The notes: a model not told the origin generated them from the letters alone. Positions 12,401-24,355 are shown, numbered from the stretch's first letter. The stretch is 64,000 nucleotides of DNA from Dicaeum eximium (GCA_013396995.1 VWZP01010284.1:277168-341167), one strand, 5' to 3'. A program made the numbers and translations.

Positions 12401-12648
12401 CCAGTATCTGGGGGTTTCTGAAATACCACCGAAGGTGCCTGAGTTAATTGACCTCTGTATGAATGGGAAGCCTGTTTAAAAATCCCTGTGGCAGCCTTGC
12501 AGCAAAACATCCCTGCACTTTGAAGCCAAGGGCTGAAAGGACACTTCTCTCCATCCCCAGCCGAGTGTGCCTGTGAGCACGGAGGAGAGTGGCAGGAGAG
12601 GAGGTGCAGGAAGAGGTGGCCATGGTCACATCAGCCCACCAGCCCCTG
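9483..12648. other. Unique non-coding stretch with a T27 run
   Basis: About 3.2 kb left of the solo LTR without a recognised gene or transposon. It contains an uninterrupted run of 27 T at 10150-10176 and an 11-bp perfect tandem duplication (TGTAGAATTCC) at 10682-10703. Open frames reach about 131 codons without domain similarity. Confidence 0.55.
10150..10176. repeat. T27 homopolymer
   Basis: Twenty-seven consecutive T. The reverse strand could be the poly-A tail of a retrocopy, but no retrocopy body is recognisable next to it. Length is uncertain in any short-read assembly. Confidence 0.95.
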
Positions 12649-12780
12649 TGTTGGTTCTTTTGGTCTCAACAAGAGTGGGAACCCAACCCCCTGGATCCTC
12701 TGGAGGGAGTTCCCACTGCTGAGTTCTTTTCCAAGGATGAAGAACGAGCAGGACTCTCTTTCTGGGTCTTCAGATTTTTG

Positions 12781-12786
12781 TTTATT
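12781..12786 (-). promoter_or_regulatory. Putative LTR polyadenylation signal AATAAA
   Basis: TTTATT on the plus strand reads AATAAA on the minus strand, about 90 bp downstream of the TATA-like box. This is the spacing of an LTR R region. Confidence 0.6.
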
Positions 12787-12874
12787 CTTATCTTAAGTTC
12801 AGCACTGTCTGCACACCGGACTCAGCATGTGAGAAGCAAGGCACAAAATGGACAAAATGTACCCAAACCCAAGG

Positions 12875-12884
12875 CCTTTTAAAG
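12875..12884 (-). promoter_or_regulatory. Putative LTR TATA-like box
   Basis: CTTTAAAAGG on the minus strand inside the solo LTR, placed upstream of the AATAAA. It is inferred from position and sequence only; activity is unknown. Confidence 0.5.
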
Positions 12885-13290
12885 CTGTTTAACCCAATTG
12901 ACTTCTAACACATACTTTATTTCTACTTTTCTACCAATAACTTCTACTAATCTATACACATAACTGCCACATTACTGCTTACTCTAACCAATGACTTTCT
13001 GCCACCAGCACTACAGAAAATGGAGCTGAAGAGGGACAAGAAGGAAGAAGGGACAACACCCAAAATCCTCCATCTTGTGTCCTATTCACTCTCATATTAA
13101 AATCCTAAAACCCTAAATTCTTCACCCTGTGATAAACTACCACTACTACATACTATTACCTGTGTGTTCTAACTCATCCCAAAGTCTTGGCAATTTTTTC
13201 CAGGGACAAAGGTTAAAAGCAGTGTTCTGCTGAGGGTCAGAGTTTCTTAAAACAAGCAGAGAGACATTCTCTGTGCCCTGGATTCCAACA

Positions 13291-14354
13291 CCCTGGAACT
13301 GAGTGTGGCTACGTGGTGTCCCAGGTATTTCTGTGCTAATGCTGTGTGCACATGTCCTCCTGCATCATGGGCAGCTGTCATGGGTGACTGGATGGAGGAA
13401 TGGACATCCCAAGTGGATGGATGAGAGGAGGACACCCATTCTGGAGAGCTGGACACCCACAAGAGCTGATTCCAAAGGGTTTATGACCAGCCATCACCTA
13501 CCTCCTATCTGTAGCTTTGGATCCTAGCTACACAGATCCAAAGGAATTAGGGGGTCTGAGACCATTTTTGCTTTTAAAATTTTATGTCCTACAGTAGCAG
13601 CAGTAGCTGGGTGTCAGGAGATCTACCACACAGGTGGATGACGTGTACCCCAAGGATTTCTCATCCAGCCCTCCTTCGCTTCTCTTTTATTTTCTTCTTG
13701 CAGGAAACATCTCAGGCCATGAGGGAAAGAGAGCTGGTGAATGGCAGTGGCAAGGGGGGATAGGGGGAGAAACAAATGGCATAGGAATCTCTTCTGGACA
13801 TGATTTTAAAGCTGTAACCCCAATGCCTTAATCCATCTGGTTTGTGACATTCAAAGCAACTTTTTTAGCTTGAGAAAGGAAAGTGGGACTAGACAAGAAG
13901 TAGTTAAGATAATAACAGTGCCCTGGGTTGCTTGTCAAGTCAGGCCTGCTCATACAGTGAACACTGGAGCACCTCATTCCCGATTCAGAGAGAAGAAGAG
14001 GTCACTCCTGCCAAATGGGTCATCACCTCCTGGAGATGCTGTGGTCTTGCTCAGGGACAGGGGGATGGTGACAGACACCTCCCTGCAGCACAGGAGGGCT
14101 GGACTTGGCTGTAGGGTAAAAACCACAGTTCCTTTTTCACTGCCCTGCAGAGTCAGCTTGGGCCATTGGTCCCTGGAGAAAGGAGTGGCTTAAAGACTGG
14201 AGAAGATGCTTTGAATCATGAGGCTCAGAGAGCTCTGTTTTCTTCACAGAAAGAAAATGGTGAGGTGACCTTTTTAGCCCTACAGCATCTCCCTGGAGAG
14301 AAATCTCTGAGTACCTCACAGGGGGGACAGACCAAGGACCTGTAGCTGACAACA
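13291..14354. other. Unique non-coding stretch right of the LTR
   Basis: The first five bases are the LTR target duplication. The rest contains no recognised gene or element. Two overlapping plus-strand frames of 107 and 60 codons (13870-14193) show no family resemblance. Confidence 0.55.
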
Positions 14355-14470
14355 GACAGACACAAGCCAGAATTAACCTGCACATTTATCACAGTTAGTG
14401 TGATCAGCCACTGGAACAACTAAAGAAGGAAATGGTTGATTATTTTTGCCTTGAAGCCTGGAAAACACAG
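14355..14470 (+). mobile_element. Old, degraded CR1-like LINE fragment
   Basis: GTGATCAGCCACTGGAACAA, then AAGGAAATGGTTGATTAT and CTTGAAGCCTGG, follow the order of the region just 5' of the 3' terminus of ancient CR1 elements (GTGATTAACCATTGGAACAA-type, then GTGG..GATTC and CTTGAAG). Similarity is from memory of the consensus. The copy is heavily mutated and has no surviving 3' octamers, so it is probably much older than the other copies. Confidence 0.45.
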
Positions 14471-17400
14471 GGGACTGGGCTCACAGTGAGAGGAGGAGAA
14501 AATGCAAGGGTCAGATGCTGCCAGGTGATCCAAAGGCATCCTGGCCTAAACCTCTTGGAATGGGTGGTGTGAGCAGGATTTCATCACCTTCATGTGCCTG
14601 AATGAACAGTGTCTGTGCTTCAAACCCGATGTGCTCAAAATCTCAAAAAACAGTGCAGTAATTGTGGCATTTCTCCATGTGACATCTACTTCGTTAAGCC
14701 ACCTCTTTGAAAATTCAGTGAATGCACTCATTTCTAATAGGCATATGATATATAACATTTGCAAGTGTTCTCACAGCTGGGCCATCAAAGAAAGCTGTCT
14801 GTAGTACAGAAAGAATATTTTATCAATACCTTCTATCTGAGCTGCTGGTGTGGGTGTGAAATAACCATTATGGCCAGTGGTAAACAATTTCCACTTCCTG
14901 GAACACAGGCTTGGCAAAGCTCTGCTTGCAGCCCCTGCAGGCTGCAAAGGTGCATAATGCATAAGGGAAAAGGCTCTGTGAGCATGAGGGACATTTAGGG
15001 AAACAGAGGTGCAGAAATTCAATCTCATGCTTTTGAGGCAGAACAAGAACATTAAAATCTCCTGCTGTGCACTGGGCTCAGAGTCAGTCACCTCACACAA
15101 ATTAAGCCATGTGCTGAGCCAGTGTGCCCATGTTTTTCAGGGAGGTGGTATTTAAAGAGTGGTTATATCCAACAGCATGTAGCTGATCCCCACTTGGAAT
15201 CCCAGGAGCTCTAATCTTTGCACTGAGAGGAGGAAACGGCAATGCTGGGACCCTACTGAGTGCTGGGATCACTGGTTCCTGCTCTCCATCAGACATGGAT
15301 GCACAGTAGGGCTCAGAGAAGATCTCCTCTGCCCTTAAGGACCCCTTTTGCTCTTCAGGGTGCATGTTGAGCTCTTTAGGGGTGGTGATGAGGAGGCAGT
15401 GACTGTGTGGAACTCAGTGGGCTGCAGGGGAGAGCCCTCCCTGGAGCTCCTCCTCACCTGGGGCTGGTCCTGTGGCCCCAGCCATGGTCTCTGGTTGCCT
15501 CCCACAAAGGGTGTCTAAGAAGGGAGCAGCCCTTGGCTCGTTCTCAGGAAGGACAGTTGTTAATTTTTGGCTGAGGCTGTATTTTGTCTGCCATGCTGCA
15601 ATCCCCATTAGTGCCTCTCCTTGCCCTTCAGGGCAGCAGGATCAGCCCCTTGAGCTGAGGTCCTGGAGCAGTCAGTGAGCCATTGCACAGGAATTGGGGT
15701 ACTTGCACACCTGGGCACTGCATTTTCTCTCCTCTGTCAGATGTTCCCTGCATATGTAGCCTGCTCTTTAGGTGTTTGCCTGGCAGAGTGGTGGAAACTT
15801 TGCAGTGGAGAGTGTGTGAGCTGAGATATGTGTGCTTATGGCATGGCACAGAGCCAGGAGACAGCACCTGAGGAGCCTGAGAGGTCCCTGGGGCTGGAAA
15901 GGACAGCAGTTACCATTCTGTGGAAACCTGCCACATCTCTGTCAAGCTGAGGACCTCTGAAGGAACCTTACCCACATCACCTGCTGCTTTCCTAAGCTGC
16001 TTCAGATCCCTCAGAAGGGGTTCACAGATTCCTCCCCAAGCCTCAAAACTTTTTTATCCAGAGCCTGTTTCTTCCTCTTGCACATGTCTCCGGCACCTGA
16101 TAAGTAAAATGCTCCTGAGGCACCACTTAAACTTGAGTAACTGGGACTCCCTTCTCCTTCATTTTGTCCTAGAGAATATGATTTTCAAACTGGGAGAAAA
16201 TCCATTAAAAACAAAGCTGGAAAGAGGCTAACAAACACAGAACAAACTTTTACTGAAATTTTACTGGAGTTTATGCACATTGACTACTTCCAATTTATTT
16301 TTTTTCAGAGGGACTCTCAGGTCTTGGCTCTTTGTTTATATGTAGAACACAGAAACAAACCAAGCCCAATTCCTACATGAGGAGACTGGTATGAGCAGGG
16401 ACCTCTCCCCCATTTCTGGGAAAAGGAATGAGGTCCTGTGGGGTAGGCGTGGGCTGTAATTAGTTCTACAGCTGCTGGCAGGATCTACTTGAGGGTTCAT
16501 CAAGCAATGGGAGGCTGACCCCTCTCCCGACAATAAAATGTTAAATATTTTTCAATGTGCAATAATTTGGGCTTGCACTGATCCTGACTCTGATAAGCTT
16601 TGTGCATGGTGGTTCAGGCAGCTGTTTTAGGCAGGAGGGTCTATTCTGCCTTCTCTTGTAGAAGGCCACAGGGCAGGGAAAACAAATGGGCTATCACTGG
16701 GAAGAGGAACAGTTGATGTATCTTGATCTTTTTCTCTATATCTGATTCTTTGAACCAACTTTCATTGCTCTAGATCCATAAAAATTACTGCTGAATCCAA
16801 ATTTTCCTTTGTAATAGCAACCTAGGGCTTCACACCAGGCTGATGAATATTTGGAAGGCCCCAAACAGCTCTGTTGGAAAGAGCCTGAGAAAGCAAATCC
16901 CACCAGTACATAACACAGAATAACCCATTTTTTGAACTGCTTGTGATATTCACAGTCTGAATGCACCTTTATGTACCATGGGCTTGTTCATTAATTGTGT
17001 CCCTGCAGTGATCACAGGGTGAGGTGCATTGTGAGCTATTTATGCACAATTCTCCTCGTGCTGAGGAGGCCCTGTCACGGGCTGCTCCAAATGAAAGGAG
17101 TTTGTGTGCCAGCAAGCAGCCCCATCACAGCTCAGGACAAGAGCCCTCAGATGGTGACAGAGTGAGGAGTGCAGTGGAATAACGAGGTCTTAGCACATGA
17201 CTGGCCTTATTCATGCCTTTTCTGTGGGCATCTTGGTGAGGGGCAGTCTCAGAAGGGAGCTGGCACTGCTCGCAGGACAGTCCTGGGGAGCCCAGGGAAA
17301 GACTGAGAAGTTGAGGGGAGAAAAAAAGGAGAGCTACAAGTCATAAGGCCAAAGGGGGAAAAGCTTAAAAATGAAGAGCACAGCTGGCTGTTTGAAAGTG

Positions 17401-18286
17401 GTGGGGAGGATGCTGCTGGAAAACTTGTCTGGGAGCTGGACTGGAGCAAAAGTAGGGTGGAAGTTGGAGAACAGAGACCCTGGCAGTAAGTGTGGCTGAA
17501 GAAGATGAGAGATGAGATAGAGATGACAGCTGAAGAGGCAAGAAGAGATGCAGGATAGAGCACAAAGAGAAGGAGATGAAGAGCCTAACACCCACAGAGT
17601 CTGGTCCATCCTGGGACAGATGTGAGTACAGAGGCAGTGTCAGAAATCCAGGAGTCAGGAGTGGGAGAGACCAAGATGGGCAGAAATTTTAACCAGTTAC
17701 ACAGACCTTGATGCATTTGTCCTTCTCTTACCCTGAAGCCACAGTCCCTAGCACAGGGAGGAGGATGCTTGGAAAACTGGGTGCTGCAGGTGTGCAGGGC
17801 CCTGTGGGTCACCACCAGCCCATAGAAACGTGCTGAGTTGCAAGGTCCCCTCTTGTCCCTTTTGCCACTGATAGCCCAGAGGGCAAAGAGGGTGGCACAG
17901 CATTTGAGATGTGTTTGATTTGAGGGATGCTGCTGTGACTGGCTCTAGCTGTCCCTGTTTCTGCCACACAGAAATCAGCTACAGCTCCATTCCCACTGTT
18001 ACACCTGTACCAACAGGGAGGGGACAGAAAAGTGTCCTGGGCAGTCCCTCCACCTCACAGGGGACGTCAGAGCAAAAAGACTTGGCCCCATCAGCAGGAC
18101 CTACCACGAGGAGTCCCCTGGCCTAAAACTGCCCGGATGCTGCAGCTGTGTGTGTGTCTGTGTGTGTCCCCATGTCAGCGTCCAAGTATTTTTGGCACAG
18201 GAGATCTTTCCTCTCCTCTCTCCTCCTGCTCTGGTTTCCCACCCAGTGCAGAAGTGAGGAAGAGGAGCAGACACTGAGCCAGCTCT
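14471..18286. other. Unique non-coding stretch with a GA-skewed block
   Basis: No gene or transposon recognised over about 3.8 kb. Notable internal features are a purine-biased block at about 17255-17600 and a short TG repeat at 18147-18167. The purine bias leaves overlapping open frames on the minus strand of 76-104 codons (17249-17609) rich in Ser, Leu and Phe, a composition artefact. Confidence 0.55.
18147..18167. repeat. Short (TG)n repeat
   Basis: About ten TG dinucleotides with one C interruption at 18158. Confidence 0.9.
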
Positions 18287-18356
18287 GGGAAGGGACGGGA
18301 AGGGAAGGGAAGGGAAGGGAAGGGAAGGGAAGGGAAGGGAAGGGAAGGGAAGGGAA
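18287..18356. repeat. (GGGAA)12 pentanucleotide microsatellite
   Basis: Twelve perfect GGGAA units at 18297-18356, preceded by two imperfect ones with a single C interruption. This is a purine-only plus strand, so it is again triplex-capable and opposite in strand sense to the CTTCT array at 7.8 kb. Confidence 0.97.
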
Positions 18357-18847
18357 CCCTGGGGTTTGAGCTGCTGGACTCAGAGCCGTGGGGAGGATCC
18401 ATCCAGTTCAGGTGACCTCTGCATCCATCCTCTTCCTTTCCCAAGCCCTGAACGCTGCAGCTGGCAGGGGCTGGCGTGCAAACCCAGCACTAAGTGCCAC
18501 CTGTGTCCCCATCGCCCCTCTGGGCCATCTGTGCTCCGTGTCTGTGCCAGCAGCTTGGCCACGCCGCGGAGGGGACGGGCAGGGGCTGAGGGAACACGGG
18601 TAGGGCAGAGCCTGTGGTGCCTCCTCCCTGCCCCTCCCTCCGTGCCACACGAGCCGCCGTGATGCTGCTGAATTTTGGAATTTTGGGGCAGTGTGGAGAA
18701 GAGGATTGTTCCTTTCTGGTCCAGAGGACCAATGAGCATTTTTATTTCCCTGAGAAGTCTGGGCCTGACCTGCCCCTGTCTCTCCTGTCACAAGATGACC
18801 TCCTTTTCCCCCATGTCTGTTGTCCTTTGCTCCTGCTCCGTCTGTCT

Positions 18848-18872
18848 GGGGGTGGGAGGGGGGAATGAGGGG
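18848..18872 (+). other. Candidate G-quadruplex motif
   Basis: Four G runs of 5, 3, 6 and 4 bases separated by loops of 1, 1 and 5 bases. This meets the usual intramolecular G4 pattern. Formation in the cell is not shown. Confidence 0.6.
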
Positions 18873-21800
18873 AGATTTATCTCACAAAAATCAAAGAAAA
18901 ATAACTTATAGGGGGAGAAAAAAAAGCCCTAAGAAAACCAAACCACAAAACTTCCTTTCCTCTTTTTAATCCTCCCCAAATTCTCATCTTCCCAGTCAAT
19001 TCAAAGAAAACACCCTCTAAACTTTCTCTTGGCGAGCAGAGGAATAAATCCCAATTAAACAAACAAGCACTGCACGGCTCTGCAGCCCGGTGGGTCTGTG
19101 GGGTTGTATCTCCAAGGCCACCTTCTGAAATGCTTGGACAGCCTCACATTGGCTGAAGAAGAGGATTTCTGTCACACATCTGAACTTGGCTGCGGTCTCG
19201 GCGCTGCCTTGCTCGATCCATTGGGCTGACAGCGGCTGCTGCTGGGAGCACCTTGCCCTGAATGTGCTCCTGGGCCACCAGCCGTGTGCTGATGGGGCTT
19301 TCAAGAGGGAGCAAAGAGTGTGAGGTCAGCAAGAGGGTCTGGAGCAGGCTGTGCTGATATAAGCATGAGGCAACAGCCAGAAATGCACCCTCTTCACTCG
19401 TCCTGTTTGTTGTATGAGTCCTTTTGGCATCGCCCTGCACTTTCTCCCTGTTATCACATCACCACAGTCAGGCTTCCAATGCAGAAATGAACCCAGGATT
19501 TTGGCATCTTAAAGCCTGATCCAGCTGGCAATGAAATTTGTTGGACAAATGGTGGTATGGAAATGGTGGAAGCTGACCTCCTCTAAAAACCAATTCCTGG
19601 TCCAACCAGAAAACCCAGTTCCTGGACCCCCTTCAACTTCCAGAAATCCCTTTGTAGCAGGAGGGACAACAGCTGTTCCCTTCCTCAGTTATCCAGAGAA
19701 TACATCAAAATGTGACTCCCAAAAATGCAGGTTCAGTAACCTTGCAGGCTGGTCTGGCAGAGTGGCTGTCACATGGTTCTGTCCCCCACGTGTGTGCAAA
19801 GCCAAGGGCCTCAGAGTGAGGAGCCTGGGCACCACCACAGAGGCCACTGTGTCTTTCTCTGCCTCCCATTACAGTTTTGTGTCTGTCTGATCCCCCCTCT
19901 CATCTTTCCAAAGTTCTGGCATGGACAGCAGTGGTGGACAGGTAGAACCAAGATTCTAATGCCCTTTCCTGGCATCTCTTCAAGCAACAGGAATGTCTTC
20001 TTTCCCTCTCCTTTTTATCAATCAAGTCTCATCTCTTAAGATACAAATTCTGGTAATGCTCTGCCTCTTCTGAGCAGCCTCCCTTGCTCAGCAGTGACAG
20101 GAATTTCCTTGAGTATTTTATGGACTTGTTCCTGTTACTCAGCTCTTCAACTCTTGAGATCTTGCAGCAATACACCAAGTGGTTAGGAGGGAAATGGCTG
20201 ATTTCATCACTTTTTCCATTATAAATACCTTTCCATCTTTCCCCTACCCTTCCCTACTTCCCTGAGGATCACAGCAAGTTGATATGTAGTTGCAATGGGC
20301 TATTCAGGAGCCTTATCTCATCCCTGTTTGAGAGAAACCTGGCAGGTTATTTTTAACATTTATACACATCTAAAAAATGTGAATGTGGTCGGCTGTGCTG
20401 TGAGCCACGAGCACCCCAGAGACCCTGGGCTGAAAAGAGAAACAGCTCCTAAATATTAAGTGGGAGGCCCTTGACTGACCTCTTTTAGATAGATATGTGC
20501 TCACTACATCTTCTCTTCAGCTGGGACCAGGGCCAAGCTGGGGCCTCTGCCTCTCCAGCACTGCTGGCTTTGGTCCTTGCTAACCCCTGAGGAAGGAGAG
20601 ATGAGAACATGCTCTGCCTCCAGGACACCTTCCCTGGTGTGCCCTGGTCCCAGTTTGAAATGCCAGTGGTGGTGATGGAGGGGCTGCTGGCTGGGACACG
20701 GCTCTGGAGTGGAGCAGTGCTGGGAGATTTGCAAGGCTGAGGGGATCAGTGGTTAAAGCAGAGGTTGGTGGCTGGGATGACCACTTGTGTGTGTGCTTCC
20801 AGAAGGTGCTGCAGGATTTGCAGAAGCAAACAGGTGATTATTTGTTTGCCTTTTTTTTTTTTTTTTAAATTAGACTGTCTTGTGATTGCAAGCCAAAAAG
20901 AATAACTCAGTGGAGGCAAACACAAAAGCTTTGGATCTAGCAGGGCTGGGTGGATTACCCTGTTCCTCCCTCTTCTCCCCTCCTAATCTGGAGCTCTGGG
21001 ACACAGTGTCTGGTCTATCCCTGTGACCTATTGGTAGTGCTGCCCCATCCCTCACCCACAGCAGTGGGGGCTCCTTTCTCCTCCTGCCATTGGAACAAGA
21101 TCCCTCAGGGAAAGGCCACTGGACCAGCCTGGGTCTGTTGCTCTGGGCATGCAAAGCTCTCTTCTTTCTGCACCATATCCCACCAGGCTGGGCTCAAAAG
21201 CCAAGGTGAGCCCAAAGCCACTGTGGCAGCCTGAGGACTGCCCTGAGGTGTGGCTGTGCCACAGCCAGAAACTCTTGGCAAGCAGGGGGTTGATGAATTG
21301 CTTACCCCATTTGCTGCCTAGGCTCTTGTGGTGTTTAGTTACACAGACTAGAAAGGTACTCTCAGAAAACAAGGTTCTGCTCTTATCCCATGAGAGTCCT
21401 TTACATGAGCCTTTAGTGTCTGAGGTAGTGGTTTATAGAGCCAAAAAGGGATTGACTAATGCAACGTGTTCCTCTAGTCTTGTATGACATCCCACGGCTT
21501 AAATAATGCCACTGATGGAAAATCCCCTGCAGCCCTGGGGAGGCAGTCTCACAGTTCAAAACAAAACCATGCCTCGTGCCTAATTGTAAATTGTTGTCAG
21601 CTGAACATGGCCTTGGCTGAAATCCAGCCCTGATTGTATTTACAGCTATTCCCTTGGAGGACTGTGGCATGAATTTACCTTATCTCACTGGGAGATGCTC
21701 ATTCCAGCCCTGGCTGCAATCAGCAAGGGGAAGGCTCAGTGCAGGGCTCCTGCTCACTTACAGCCTCTCTTATTGCCAGAGAAAAAGTTCACCATTACCC

Positions 21801-22632
21801 AATTTTGTGTGCCACCTATTTGGTGAGAAAACCTTTTTTGAGGGAAGACACAACACCCCTGAATGGGAAGAAGCTCTTCTCCCAGGATGGTGGTTGCTGC
21901 TCTCAAGACAGGCAGACGGCTCAGAGGAGTGAGGGGGTCTCTGGCCTCTTGTGGTGTGTTTGTGCTGCTCCCAGTCCCTGGCAGTGCACAGGGCTGCAGT
22001 CTGCAGCAAAGAGCCCAGTGTGTCACTGGGTTTTAGTCTTACAGATCTGGGACTGGGAGTGGTCAGAAACACTGATGGAGAAAGTCCCAGGTGGCAATGC
22101 CAGGGAAATGCCTGCTGTCTTGCTGGAGACTGAGGTTTTCCTGCTCCTAGAAAGTGGGAGAGAGCTCTGGTGGGGTCAGGAGAATGGTGAGAGAGAGAAA
22201 TTCAGTGGGAAGAAGGACTGTAGATTGTTCCCACTGACATTTCTGCTGTGTGGTGTGCACCTCTCCTGGCCTCACACAGAGATCTGTCCTGCCCCAGTGA
22301 GCTTGGCATCACTGCAGGTGCAAGGCAATACCTGCCCATAGTGCCAGGCACTATCACTGAGGCCAATGCTGAGAAGAGTGAAAACAGAAACAGTAAAATG
22401 CGAGAGAAAGGACTTATTTGACTTAGTGGTACACAAGCTGTAAATCACCAAGCTTTTTGGGAGGTCAGATAACAGCTGCTAAGAGAAGAATAATCTTCTT
22501 TATTAGGTGAGCTGTTTATTAATCATTCATTATCCAACTAATCTTAAATTTCTAAGCTGTTCTCTGCACCAGCTGTTTCAGTAGGAGGCAGGACACTGGT
22601 GACAGCACCTGCTGGATCATGGCTGATTTCTT

Positions 22633-22653
22633 TGACTTTGTACAGCAAAGTCA
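22633..22653. other. Perfect 8-bp hairpin
   Basis: TGACTTTG at 22633-22640 and CAAAGTCA at 22646-22653 are exact inverted repeats around a 5-base loop. It lies within an AT-rich stretch that could be regulatory. It may be coincidental. Confidence 0.55.
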
Positions 22654-23319
22654 GTGAGTTTGAAAACTGTGACTGTGAATGGGCCATGAGGGAAAAAATG
22701 TTTTTTTTCCTGAGCCACAGCCAAGCTGCCCATGCTTATTCCCCTGGTGTGCAGCAAGCACGAGCTGTGAGGATCTGAGATTTAGGTCAGGGTAAAGGGA
22801 TGCATCATTCCTGTTATTGCTTCCAGCTCAAGGGATGCTTCTGGGCTCTGCTCCACTGCTGTGCAGTGATTTGTGAAGCTGAGGCTTAAGGTTGGGGATG
22901 AATAGACCTGCGAAATGAAAATGTCCATCTTTCACGTGTTGTCTGCCTGGAGGAAAGCTTCTGTGCATAAAATGGGTCTGCTGCTGTTGATTTGGGATGT
23001 CTGTGCTTCTGGGGACTTCACCTTTCCTTGGTGTGAGCATCAGGGTTTCATTTTCCTGCTGCATTGCTTGGCAGCGTGGTCAGCGCTGTGAGCTGCAGAT
23101 ACAGGGGCAGAGCTGGCTTTTGAAAGGCTGGAGTGCCTTAATGGGCTTTCTGAGAGGAGAGCAAATTCCTGCAGAGGTCAGGTCTCCCGTGTGGATAATT
23201 TAGGGGGAAATGAAATGGAAAAACACCCCTCTGAAACTTTTAACCTAGAGAAATGTCACCGTGCCTGTATAGGGGCAATAGAACGCTGTGGTGGGACAAG
23301 TCTCTGGTCTCCTGTGCTG

Positions 23320-23472
23320 TCACAGACTGATAGAATGGCTTGGGGTGCAAAGGACCTCAAAGATCATCTGGTTCCAACCCCCTTGCCATGGGTAGGGACA
23401 CCTTCCACAAGACCAGGTTGCTCCAAGTCCTGTCCTGTCCTTGAACACTTCCATCTGCAGCTTCTCTGGGCT
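23320..23472 (-). mobile_element. CR1 LINE 3' end
   Basis: Minus-strand CR1. CACAGACTGATAGAATGGCT gives the decayed 3' octamers. It continues through GGTTCCAACCCCCTTGCCAT, GGGACACCTTCCACAAGACC and AGGTTGCTCCAAG, and ends in CTTCCATCTGCAGCTTCTCT. About 150 bp of the 3' end are retained. Confidence 0.93.
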
Positions 23473-24355
23473 AATAATTACAGCTGTGGCATGAGGAGCA
23501 TGCAGACAGTGCAATAGCAGCTGTAGCCTGCACTCAGAACAAAATACCACCTTGCATATTCAGGGTTAGAGCTGTTTGTTATTGGAGATTCCTCCTCTTT
23601 GGAAAGACTGTGTTAGTTCTCAACAATTTCCCTTTACATGGGAAATGCTCCAATCTCCAAGAAGAGATTGCATTAAGGTGTGCACACTGGCAGGTGTTTT
23701 CTCACTGTCTGTCCCACCCTCACATCAGGCTCTGAGCGAGGTCTCCTGTACAGATGAAGGCTCCCTTAAGTGGTGAGATGAAAGAGAATTGACTGACAGA
23801 CTTGAAATATCTATAATGAATGCCTGTGTCAGCATATAACACTTCTTTCCTCTCTACTGAAGGATGCTACACACCAAAGTAGAACATATGGTTAATGGAC
23901 TGCAAGAATTTACATTTGTCCCTCTGACTGCTAAAGATCTGTGCTATTTTGGGGGCTCGACTTGCACTCAACCTGCCACAGACATGGGGGACATCTGTTT
24001 TGGTCTGGCAAAAGCCAGTGGAGTTATGCTAATCCAAACCCCAAGCTTCTGCATGTGTGGCCTGATGGAGCTGAAGCTGCATGCAAAGCAAATTACTCCT
24101 CTCCTCATACAGGAATGAAAAGCCCTTGTTCCCATCACAGGAAGTGTCCATATGATCAAGCTCTGCTTGGCACATCTGGAAGTCTGGGCTGGGTGCATCT
24201 GCAGGGAAGAGGAGCTGTTCCAGCTGGGAGGGATGTCTGTGCCCTCCTGCTGCTCCCAGGGAAGGGCCTGGCCTGCAGCAGACTTTGGTTTCAGCAAACA
24301 GAGCCTGACCTATTGGCAGGAGCTGGGATAGTTCTGATGCGTGGCTGGCTTGTTT

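Larger units (their letters stand above)
12649..13290 (-). mobile_element. Solo LTR of an endogenous retrovirus
   Basis: A 642-bp block begins TGTTGG and ends CCAACA, the inverted TG...CA termini expected of an LTR. It is flanked on both sides by a perfect 5-bp target duplication, CCCTG (12644-12648 and 13291-13295). Read on the minus strand it has LTR order: a long U3, a TATA-like CTTTAAAAGG at 12875-12884, a poly-A signal AATAAA at 12781-12786 and about 130 bp of downstream U5. No gag, pol or env lies beside it, so it is a solo LTR left by recombination between two LTRs. The 5-bp duplication fits ERVL-like elements, but class assignment is tentative. The perfect duplication and intact termini suggest a fairly recent insertion. 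It is non-coding: a 97-codon frame at 12589-12882 crosses its edge and is not a gene. Confidence 0.9.
18357..23319. other. Unique non-coding stretch, GC-rich at its left end
   Basis: The first 300 bp (about 18370-18665) are GC-rich with about ten CpGs between 18538 and 18660. The rest is mixed. No exon, RNA or transposon is recognisable. Plus-strand frames reach 200 codons at 21739-22341, which has no recognisable domain and is within chance length for a sequence of this size. Confidence 0.55.

Noticed and set aside
17249..17609. Overlapping minus-strand ORFs rich in Ser, Leu and Phe
   Set aside because: Explained by the purine bias of the plus strand rather than by coding constraint.
21739..22341. 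200-codon plus-strand ORF
   Set aside because: No family resemblance and competing open frames on both strands. Roughly one ORF of this length is expected by chance in a window this size.
22633..22653. Hairpin as a microRNA precursor
   Set aside because: The 8-bp stem is far shorter than the roughly 30-bp stem of a precursor. The same holds for the 11-bp hairpin at 32635 and the 9-bp hairpin at 46630.
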